A stretch of DNA of 64,000 bases from Sarcomyxa edulis. Its lineage: Eukaryota > Basidiomycota > Agaricomycetes > Agaricales > Mycenaceae. The stretch is from NCBI GenBank assembly GCA_009761415.1, contig QUOL01000024.1, positions 62,001 through 126,000 of the forward strand, given 5' to 3'. The notes under the pieces were generated by a model that made no database searches, was not told the origin of the DNA, and saw only the letters and a list, made by a program, of their open reading frames with translations. Both the position numbers and the translations under genes were made by a program. This document shows, one piece after another, positions 34,707-46,352 of the stretch (position 1 is its first letter; each line of letters starts with the position of its first letter).

Positions 34707-36413
34707 AATGGGCAGGCAGTGCAGATCACGAACAGCGAAGGGATTTGAGACCAAGGCAACAACAACGCTATCGGAATCCACCGAACGAGTTTATGGCCGG
34801 TGCAAGCTGCCTGGGCGATGGATGCGGTCAGTAGCGATGTAGATCAATGGTTGACGTCGCGAGGGAGATGTTTTCTTGAAGACAAACCTGGGTACTTTAA
34901 AGAGGTGCGCACAACGGGCTGTCCACGCGAAATGATCACATCGATCCTCGAATGCTCGCCGCGTAGAAAATAAGCGAGGCCCTCAACCACTAGATTGATT
35001 CATGATCAATCCGAGCTGATGATTGGCACCCACATTCGGTTGGCGCGTCAAAGGAGGCAAACAGTGCGAAAACACGACTTGAAACTATGGTCCTGGCCCT
35101 GGAAATAGACAAATTCAAGCCGATATTGCAATACAACGCTATCTAATCGTCCAAATCTGAATACCGAGGTATAGTGAAGGAGCACAGGCGTCTTTCAGGA
35201 GCCGCTGTCAATGAAAAACCCCAAACTCATACCTATCCATCTACATGTGTTCATGTTTTCATGGCATAAGGGTCATGATCCAGTAGCCTTCGGGGCATAT
35301 GTATTTCGACATGGAGGATCAACTATTGCACACCACCTCAAGCTCAAATTGCGGCGCATCATCTAGATTGAGGATCTTCAGGTGCAGGGACGGCCCGACT
35401 CACAACGGGCCTAACATAACACAAGAAGGTCAGCAAAGTCACCACGTTTATCATGTGCACTCATCACGGTCCGATTAAAGTGGGTGAACTTGTTTTTGAC
35501 GAGCCTTAACTCAATCGCAGGTACCTTGACACACTGAAGCATTGAATCTTGGAGTTGGAGGGCCGGAATAATCAAATATCAAAAATGGTGCAGTAAAACA
35601 TATAGCTGCGCACCGATGCGAAGCAAAACAAGTTTTGTGAAGTGATATTTAATGGACGGACCATTCACTGTAGCGCTGGAGCTCGGAATCGAGGCTTCGC
35701 CAGTGGCCAATAAGAATCATCAATCGGATCATCGCTAGGGATGGCTGCGTTTGTAAGGCCTCCTCCCGGAATGCGGGACATTTACCCCTTTTGCTTCCCA
35801 TCACTGCAAGTTGAGATTTCCATGCCAACATGATGCTCGAATGTTTTGAGTCCATTTGCTGTGAAAAAAATTCAAAGACGAGACTGTACGATGTTGCGGA
35901 AGTGTGTCATGAACTTGCGCACGAGGTTCAAGAGAAAGACATGAGCCCGCCGAAAACGGACAAACAATCGCAAGGATGCTCCAAAAGAGTCGAACTTCCG
36001 CTGCCCGCATAACAGATACTGTGGTAACCTATCCAGGCCGGTGATCAGTGAAGTCATGTCCAAGAAGGATAACCAGTGCCAGGCACAAGCAAGAGTTGAA
36101 GGCATGAGAAACATCTTGACGCCGGCGAGAGGAGAAGACGAATGTTGGCAAGAAAAATGACGACGCACCCACGAGTGAGAGAATACAAGCAGTGCTTTGA
36201 TCACAGTGAAGTCAAAATTCGTCGTCGTGGTCTGAAATAGGCTTGGATAAGTCATTGTAGACGAGGCCATGCTCATGGCAAACAATGTATGCGATAATGA
36301 TACAGAAAGATTCTGCCACGATCGTAGAAAATCAATTATGATTATCATTAATCAATGGAGACCAGAGAGGATATACACACAGATCAAGGAACCGTGGGTA
36401 TTCAGTCGGAAGC
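34707..36413. other. Long spacer with a possible degraded minus-strand gene
   Basis: 1.7 kb. The left part is the upstream region of the coiled-coil gene. On the minus strand between 36270 and 35650 there are overlapping hydrophobic open stretches, for example FTVIKALLVFSHSW, then in another frame SHAFNSCLCLALVILLGH, then VRLFWSILAIVCPFSAGSC. This could be a small multi-span membrane protein with introns or a decayed one. No consistent start-to-stop model was found. Confidence 0.3.
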
Positions 36414-36804
36414 TTATGAACTGGAATTGTCACCGCCTTGGTCGTAGCGGACAACATCGCGCCATGGGCGTCCGGTAGGAAGAACCAGACTGTGATGATA
36501 TAGATGAATTATCAGCGACAAGACGTGTATTAATGGACCTTGCCTGTCTTCCGCGGGGATGTCCACTTGACCGGTTTCATAGTCAAGGCGAACGAACTTT
36601 GTAATCTCGACTGCTGGTCTACCAGAGCATCTGTCCGTCAGAAGAAGCAAGTCAATTTCGCACGACAGACGAGGTGAGGAGAATTTACATCTTGAATATA
36701 CGAGATATTGGAAACAAACGAAGAGGATAGCTCTGAGGATCGCAAGTGTATTGTACGATTTCAGCAAAGCGGCATTTCTCAATGCTTTTGTGATCGTCCT
36801 TCAT
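36414..36804 (-). CDS. Small Som1-like protein
   Basis: Start ATG at 36804 (MKDDHKSIEKCRFAEIVQYT). The first intron joins ISRIFKI to CSGRPAVEITKFVRLDYETG, and the product ends RPWRDVVRYDQGGDNSSS, about 92 residues. The pattern C-x-x-x-E-x-VQYTC, then FPISRIFKIC, then VEIT resembles fungal Som1 (yeast Som1 assists the inner-membrane peptidase complex in mitochondria). The match is by cysteine spacing and wording only, so the name is tentative. The second intron (36490-36543) starts GC and ends AG; it is 54 bases long, so retention also keeps the frame. The gene diverges from the adenosylhomocysteinase gene across a 213-base promoter. Confidence 0.6.
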
Positions 36805-36922
36805 GTAGTGTAACAATCAGCAGGAAGAATAGGAAAAAGGTCGAACTATTGGGCAGTCAAGACTCAAGAATTTGAAGCGTTGGCGCTAAATGAGCGCTTG
36901 CATGGCAATGCACCCACGCCAC

Positions 36923-36928
36923 CACGTG
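36923..36928. promoter_or_regulatory. CACGTG box in the divergent SAH1 promoter
   Basis: A perfect CACGTG palindrome stands 90-95 bases upstream of the SAH1 start codon and about 119 bases upstream of the Som1-like start codon. In yeast this is the Cbf1 site that, with Met4, controls sulfur and methyl-cycle genes including SAH1. The placement is suggestive. The E-box is also bound by other bHLH factors. Confidence 0.5.
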
Positions 36929-37017
36929 TAAAATTGAAAAACGTTCCACTGAGATTTTGACTTTCCATCTTCTTCCCATCCTCCTTCATTTCATCCCCAA
37001 GTTTTCATCTCATCAAA

Positions 37018-39011
<1,994 letters not shown>

Positions 39012-39690
39012 GTGTCTCAACGACACCCGTGGTATACACAGATGGCCTCAACGCGCCCTCGCCACTATATACGGGAGAATGGGATCTTCAACGTCCTTTA
39101 CTGAGTGGGGATGTCACGATTCGTTCGGAAGAGTTTAGTATTTAATGCTCTTGGCCGGAGGCAGGGAATAAAAAGACGTGCAATGGGCGACATTACGATG
39201 CGGAGCGCGTTGGTGGTTGGGTTGAGCTAGTTGGTGGGTGGTTGGTTGGTGGTGTACGAGATGGGGCCTCAACGAGCCCTTGAAGCTGATCTTTCATAAC
39301 AAATATATCCGTGTCCGCACGTCTCTCTTTCTCTCTTGCGAGAGATGCAGGACCTATTTTGAAAAATGTTATCTTTCACAGATGGAGAACTCAACAGCAT
39401 CCGACAGATCCCAATTATATGGCTCTTCAGCGATTCAGATCAAACCTCAATGTCTTCAGAAGCCCTGCAAGCTCTAAGCCTACTCAAAGTTGTAAGTAGT
39501 ACTGTATAGCTCGAGGGACCTAGCTCCACAGCCCTTCTATGTGGAGGCTATTCTTAGATCAACATATCATATCAGATATAATCGCCAAAAAAAACTCGGA
39601 GGTCGGCGGGGGCAATGCTCCCAATGACAAGAAAATGATCCCGCTCCTCACAATCCTTTTCCCCTTCTCGCCGTCAGTAGGAGCAACAAG
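39012..39690. other. Intergenic region
   Basis: About 680 bases. The first part is the SAH1 3' region, with a GGTTGGTGG-rich stretch at 39208-39255. The second is the promoter of the unknown gene at 39691. No gene was seen. Confidence 0.5.
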
Positions 39691-41668
39691 ATGACTGAAG
39701 TCTCTGCGTTAGGTCCCATCGATCCAGCCTCCATCGCACAAGCCCAAGATGGTGCTGATGAGACGGAAAAACACACCGCTTGGATTGTCAGGAAGCTAGT
39801 CGGGGTGAGTCGTGCCGCCCGTTACCTTCTGTCTCTGTCTCTATCTTTCTTCACCTATCGGGTATCGGTGTGTGGACGTGTATGATGACCGTGGTAGGCA
39901 TGGTATGATGCGAACAGCCATTCGCCCTGGCCCTATCCACGCAGACATAGATGGATGGGATTTGCATCAATATTTCCGGATTCATAGCGTTGATCAAAAG
40001 GTCCTTTCTTGCATGCTTATTTCTCTATCCTCCTCTCCTCGCAATGCATATCCATAGTCCATGACAGGTGACTCCCCAGACTACTGAAGACCATATGCAT
40101 ATTTCACTAACAGTCTATTCAGGAAGAATCGTGATCTCGACATACGAGAGTCTGAGAGCAGCAGGTACCACGGTGCTATGCTTATCCCCAGTGAGTTTCA
40201 GCAGCTTTCTTTGATTCCACAATGGCGTGTAAGCTGATGTGCGCCATCAATCTTAATTAATTCTAATCATGGTAGTGGGGTGATTCGTCCCCTCTACTTC
40301 TCCCATGCATACGATTCAGGGACTTGGCAGTGCATACCGTGATAGCTGCCACGGTAAGAAACCTCTCATCTCATGACCATCAATGCCCGACTAAGACCAC
40401 GTTCATTATCTTTGTGACAGGGTGGTATGGCAGCAGTCGCCGCCCCAGTCATGGGTCCCGTCTCTGACGCGGTGTTCTCCTCCTTCGGCGACACCATTCT
40501 CGTCGAACTCGGTTTACACGCCGGGTTCGATGTTACGACAAAGATAGCAGACGATCTGGTTATTGATAAATCCATCAAGCATATGATACCGATACATTCC
40601 AAGAGGCTAGAAACGACTGGGGTGAAGGTGTTGTTGGTGACGATTCCGTATAAGCATACAATGGAGGATGCTGCACTGGGGTTTTATCGAAGTAGTTTGC
40701 ATCAGTGAGTTTTTGAATGTAAAGGAAGTGGGACTTCGAAAGCTCATATTGCACGTGAATTACAGGGATAGCTCGTTGTTTGCGACTGTCAAAGATTATT
40801 TAGCTGTAGAGAAAGGATGGTTCTCTCCGTATCTTTTCGCAAGTGGCCGTCGACCCGTTATACCAAGAACTATGAAACCCGATATCATATTCTGCCATGG
40901 TCCTTTCTTAGCTGGTGCGTGAGCTAGACATCTCGTGTCTCCTTGATATGGTTTATCAATAGCCTTGCAACATTTGTAGGTGACTACAAATTAGGAGAAA
41001 CCTTACTAGCTGAATCTGCATCCGTCATCAGGCTATGCGACGAACCACCACCCCAACCCGCTGCACCGCCATCACCGCATCACAGTTCCCTCTCGATCCC
41101 CAATATTACTCTACCGAACCTCAGTAACATGTTCTCCCGCTCTCGCACGCCCTCTCCGGAACCTACCTTGACACCACTACCTGTCCCTCCGTCACCACGT
41201 CGGATGGTTATTCTAGTTGTGGGTCTGAAACCACATCGATCGTTATGGACGACAAGTGCTCGACCGGGTGAGAGCGTGATGCATTACATTCTGTTGAACG
41301 GATGTCCAGCGATCACGGTCCCGGTGAAGGTGGGAGCGCCGTTAATTGCCTGGGATTGTTTGACGTTGGAGGAGCTTTGGAAAGTGGAGATGCCGTCTGA
41401 AGATGGGAGTGCTAGTGCTAATGGACGATATGAAGGGATTGTGGATGTTCTGTTTGAGTACTTGGATCTTTGTATTGACTGGGGGAGAGTTGTTCTGCAG
41501 GGTGCCAAAGAGGAAGGTGGTGTAAGAGAAGGCGAAGATGGAAAGGAGGAGTTGAAGAACGCCTTGAGGCTGTTAGTAGCATCAGCTATCAGGAGTCAGG
41601 AGAGTAAGGAGGCGAAGAAGGAAATTGATAACGAGAGAAGTGGAATTGCGATGTGGCGTATTCCTTAG
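39691..41668 (+). CDS. Uncharacterised protein
   Basis: I do not recognise this family. The ATG at 39691 opens MTEVSALGPIDPASIAQAQD. Spliced exons continue MMRTAIRPGPIHADIDGWDL, GRIVISTYESLRAAGTTVLC, FRDLAVHTVIAATGGMAAVA and PVMGPVSDAVFSSFGDTILV. The region 40430-40700 is a well-packed alpha/beta stretch (GFDVTTKIADDLVIDKSIKH, then VKVLLVTIPYKHTMEDAALG). A Pro/Ser linker with a FSRSRTPSPEPTLTPLPV motif at 41130-41200 separates it from a last folded part (MVILVVGLKPHRSLWTTSAR, then MHYILLNGCPAITVPVKVGA). The product ends GIAMWRIP. There is no signal peptide and no clear membrane span. Composition and clean splice sites support a real gene of about 480 residues. Confidence 0.65.
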
Positions 41669-41865
41669 TACAAGTTTGACAGCTCAAATCAGCCATATAA
41701 GTAGAACACCGTAGTACACCGCTGAAGAGACGCGTTCGAACGCGACAACGTCACGTGTTCGAGTGCTTAAGAAAAGTCCGACGCGACGTCCGTCCGTGCG
41801 CTCGTCCAAACGTCCATGCCCTGAACTACCCCTGAGCGCACTGAGGTTAAGTTACGACGTTGACC

Positions 41866-44357
41866 ATGGCGCTCTCATTTTTTCTCCAACTCTTAATCTG
41901 CTCTGGCGCATTCGCATGGCCTAGGATATCCGAAATGCTTGCTCCAACTCAGCATCACGAAACTGGTGAGCAATCTCATGACCGTGATCACTTCTGAACA
42001 CTAAACGATACTACTCAAAGGCATAACATCAGAAATAGAATTGAACACGATCCTTTTCAATAAAGGCAAGTTCTTTGTGATAGAGTCTGCACCGAGGTTC
42101 TCAAAGGTTCTCAGATTCCTTAGATGCTTACTCTCGTAAACCCGACTGCTTCCGCAAAGCTGCTGGACTTCTCACTACACATTGCAGTCAGTTAGACATG
42201 AACGAAGAACACAGGGTCAAAGGTACGTCGATATAACAATAACAGCCGGATCTTTGCCATAACGCGTACCTCCCTCAGCTGCTATCTCCATGACCCTCTG
42301 CGAATTAGCAACAGCCAAACACCACACACCACCACTTGAATGCGCTCCGTTTGCTGTCGACTCCAACTCGGACTATTCTAGACTGCAAGGAGACTGCGTA
42401 AAGTATGAGAAGTTGTCGCTAGTCTCGTCAAGTCAAAGATGATATAACGGTCTATGTTTCACATAGCGCTCTGTCTCGAAGTGCTCAATCCTGGTCTAGT
42501 TATTCCGGATATCTTCGTGAAGTCCGTGAGTGACGCTCTGTGTTATGCCAATCGCGATAGGATGTACATGTGTATTGACTTCCCCTTAGCACAGTTATGC
42601 TTCGCATTCCGACGTTGGAACGATATCGGTATGTATGCTATCAATACTGGAAAATTCATCTCACCCCAAATAATATAGACACCGCCAAGGAAATATACAA
42701 GAACGCCACTCTGGAAAAACTCACTCTAGTTCAACTGCTCGTCGCTCGCGAGAAGGCTACTGCTGCCAATGTGCAAGCATCGAAACAGAACCTCTCGGTC
42801 CGGTCCGCTTTCTTCTTCTCATCTCAACAAGACATACTGATATGAGCTGTGGACAGGAAATGTATGATTTGATGGCGCATATACACGCTACATCTGTCGT
42901 TGTAGAGACAGTCATGACGAATTGGGAATCCAAATTCAGTCAGGTGACGCAGCTAGATTAGACTTTCCGTGCATCCTCCAACTCATTCATATCTAGGCTC
43001 TGGAATTATTCCGAGAGGGCATCGTTGATTTCCAGAGAAACGATGAACGACATAATCTACAATCCATCGCTAGGGTGATTCTTTCTTTTGGCGCATATAC
43101 CATTATTTCGCTGATGACCTTGTCATGACCCAAAGACCGAAGATGCCCTCCAGCAACTCTCCACTCGCGTAATCATTTCCTTTTTCGTTATCTTTCATTC
43201 CTTCCTCAGTTTTTTGTTGATGCATTATCCAGCACGCCACGTCCCTAGCGTCCGTCATATCGTCCTTCGAAGGATCTATTGTCGCGCGTCTCGACTCCGC
43301 TCTTAACTCTATTCATAATGAATTCGAGCGGTCTCTGGATCTCTCCGTGAGTTTCCCCTCTGATCGACGCCGTACTCATCCCCATTTCATCATCACACAC
43401 AACTACACAAGACTCACGTCCAAGAAAGATGGACCCACCTAGAACATGAATTTGTTTCTATGCACCAGGTACTCCATCCGTTCGTCCCTCTAACTATCCG
43501 CCTGGCCGTCTCCAACTTCCCTCCCTCCTATCTAGTCCATCACCCACCTAGCGTCTCTTGCCTCCACCGCCTCCCAGACACTCTCCATATCTACCTCCCA
43601 TGCCCAAGAGCTCCAACAACACCATTTCAACGCTACCCAATCCGCCTCCCAGCTCATCCAGACCCTCGGGCAGCTAACGGTCACGGCGCATGATGAGATA
43701 AGGAAGATCAACCATACGGCTGTGCTCGTGAAACGGGGATTAATTCAAGGTGCTGATTCGCAGGTGTGGAACTTGAGGCCGATGGTGATGTATGTTGCTG
43801 AGGTAGTGTTGAGGGGTACGTCCGTTGTGTTTTTTTCTCGGTCTTTAACTTTGCTTACATCCTGTCCGTACAAGTCAATCCATCATACCTAGACTACCTC
43901 TCCCATCTTCCGATTTCACGTGTCCTATTCAGCCTCATCGGCGTTTTGTGTTCCGTGTCCAGGATGGCCTTCTCATCTTTAATGGTCCGTTCCAGTTCTC
44001 GATTTCTTCCTCCTTTCCTAGTCGTTGGTACTCATCTTGCCTTACCAATCCCCACACGAAACCCAGAGCGTCATAGTTGTCCTCATCTCCTCCAGAAAAT
44101 ATTTCAGAATCAGTCTAAACAGCCTCTCTGCTTCTCCGTCTGTTCGAGGCTCTAGCTCGTCACCGACACCACCAAAATTCGACCCATATCAAGACCAAGA
44201 GCCGCCTCATCGCGACCGCTACGTCTATGTCTACCCGCCCTCACGCTCTCGCTCACGCATACATATCGCTGGACCAAGGCTTAATCATCATCATAACAAT
44301 ATCCGGAGTTCTCGTATACCAGGAAGGCTTTATAATGTTTCCGTGGATTCTATCTGA
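41866..44357 (+). CDS. KAR5/Tht1-like nuclear fusion protein
   Basis: Predicted ER/nuclear-envelope protein needed for fusion of nuclei in mating (KAR5 in budding yeast, Tht1 in fission yeast). The ATG at 41866 encodes a signal peptide (MALSFFLQLLICSGAFAWP). The luminal part has the family's cysteine pattern: KAAISMTLCELATAKHHTPP, LECAPF, a DCVNALSRSAQSWSSYSGYL exon, then PQLCFAFRRWNDIDTAKEIY. A long coiled-coil-like region follows, with exons from VQLLVAREKATAANVQASKQ through SALNSIHNEFERSLDLS. A hydrophobic segment near the end (LPISRVLFSLIGVLCSV) and a second (SVIVVLISS) precede a basic tail ending near 44357. Around ten introns are needed and the last exon is the least sure. Assignment rests on the Cys-rich domain, topology and length, since the family diverges fast. 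Confidence 0.65.
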
Positions 44358-44657
44358 CGACGACGGATCTCGGGCTGTTCTGTTTTGTTTGACATCGCTC
44401 CATCCTTCTGGTCTTCATTCACTGGCAACACCTCTCGGCGCTCGTATTTATACCTGTATTTTCTATCTCTGCCTCTGCAAACTCGGTTCTCTCCAGTTCT
44501 TATAGTCGCATTTCTGTGACGTCCTAATTTCGTGCATTACCTATACGGGCTCTAGCAGAATCTCGAGCTTCTGGGTCACGTATCGATATGAGACACTTTG
44601 GACTCGATTGGACTCGCATTTGCTATAAGTCTACCCTGACCAGCCTTTCATGCATCA
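44358..44657. other. Short intergenic region
   Basis: 300 bases between the KAR5-like gene and the next start codon. No feature beyond presumed promoter sequence was seen. Confidence 0.4.
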
Positions 44658-46037
44658 TGTCTGACCCAAATGCCGTAGAAAATGTGCGTCTTCTGTGCAC
44701 ACGATTTTATTTCATTGATACTGACCCTGAGTACACTTAGTCCATTGACTTCACCGACTTCTGGAGTGGGCGATGACCTCAATGTCAAATTCGGCCCAAT
44801 TCTCGTTCTCACTGTAGACCCATCTCGTCTCGAAGCCTCCCGTTTAGTAGGGGAAGATGAATGCATGTCGTCAAAGGCCATGTATGCGAACCTCAACATG
44901 TTACAGAAGACATGATGAGAATACCTCCAGTTCGTATGCAGATCACATGTCCCTATCATCTCATCAGGTGAATGCGAATCAACGTGCATGCATAGACACT
45001 TTCTTACATCGTGCTGCAGCAATGATCCCACCTCCTCACCGCATGATTCTCGACGTATATAGCCGCATCCCTTCGATACAACCGAATTGGAATACGACTA
45101 CCAACACAAGACCGGTCACCGTCAGCGGCACCATTGAATATGCTGCTATCGTTGTCGAAAACGAAAGTAGAATCGGTCCGTTCGTCAATATTCAATCTCG
45201 ACTTGTATCATATTCGAGCTCATTTAACACTGCAGTCCGGTCTCAGACTTCCTCCTTATACCGGTCATCCTTGTTGAATCACCCATATCGTCATTCTATG
45301 TTGCCAGATACAAATACAACCCCGACGGGAATCCGAGTGCCTCTATCTATGTAGTTGCAGCACAATTATATGCAATAATCAAGACACTCAAGTAAGTACG
45401 ACCATGCTCATTAATCGCATGGCTCCTATGAGCCCTAAGAGATAGATACTATCGGATATCTATCAGCGTCAATGTCACGGACAGTTCTGTGTCGTACAGA
45501 CAGACGAACCTTCTCGAGTGTAATCCCACTTCTACAGGGCAGGTTCGAAATGTTCCTCCGATGATCCCCAGTCAGCCGATCTCGTTGCTGCGAGTCTCGC
45601 GTCCTTACTGGGTATGTCAACTTGTTGTGCCATTTGCATGTGAATCTCACCAATGCCAATGTCAATCTACTGCAGATCCAACACAGTCATGAAGATATCG
45701 AGCCAGGTGATTGGTACGTCGAAGATGGAAAATGAGATTGATTTCACTGGGCTCGCATCGATGTGACTTTATCTCTCTCATGATCACCCGTACAAGTCGA
45801 ACATATACAGTATCTAGACAATATATCTATCTGGCGCAAATCTGGCGAGACATTCAGATTAAACTATTCGAAAGCTACGAGTTCTTCCAAAGTAGGAAGT
45901 GGCAAGTTGGTCGTGTATGGCAAGAGCATCTGCGGTTCTCGGCTTGGAAAGTGACACACTCCGAGTCGAATTTCACACTAACCGATCTCACACTGCAGCC
46001 TGAGGTCAACCGTAACCATCAGTACTGGCAACTGTAA
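44658..46037 (+). CDS. Poorly resolved Agaricomycete protein, unknown function
   Basis: Islands of coding sequence occur in order but a full exon chain could not be fixed. The start ATG at 44658 gives MSDPNAVEN, joined to a plausible SIDFTDFWSGVGDDLNVKFG. Next come MMRIPPVRMQITCPYHLI, then TIEYAAIVVENESRIGPFVN, then ARYKYNPDGNPSASIYVVAA with QLYAIIKTLK, then HSHEDIEPGDWYVEDGK, and a last segment near 45800-46000. The TIEYAAIVV / NPDGNPSASIYVVAAQL / DWYVEDG sequence of motifs recalls a large set of uncharacterised mushroom proteins I know only as hypothetical. Stops break simple reading between islands, so the gene may be degraded. The right limit is a guess. Confidence 0.35.
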
Positions 46038-46352
46038 GACGGTTGACCTGAATTCTGCAGAGTGATAGACCATCCCATCTCCGCACCGGCACTCCTACTT
46101 GTACCATCCTTGCCTCGGGCTTTGAGTATGACATCGTCATCAGATAATCTTCGTATACTCCAGGTATTTCTTGACCCCATCGTTCATACTTTGCCAGCCA
46201 TCCCAAGCCCAACTTTGGTCTACTCTACCGCTTTCTATCCCAACCCAATCCCATCCTTTGTTGGCATGACCACTCAGTTTCCCACCCCACACTAACTCTC
46301 CATTTACTCCCAGATCCCTTCCCTCAGCGCCACCAACCCCGTATCTTCTTAC
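46038..46352. other. Intergenic region upstream of the RBR ligase gene
   Basis: About 315 bases. One 56-codon stretch lacks support as a gene. CCC- and TCC-rich sequence at 46200-46330 is typical of a fungal promoter or leader. Confidence 0.4.
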
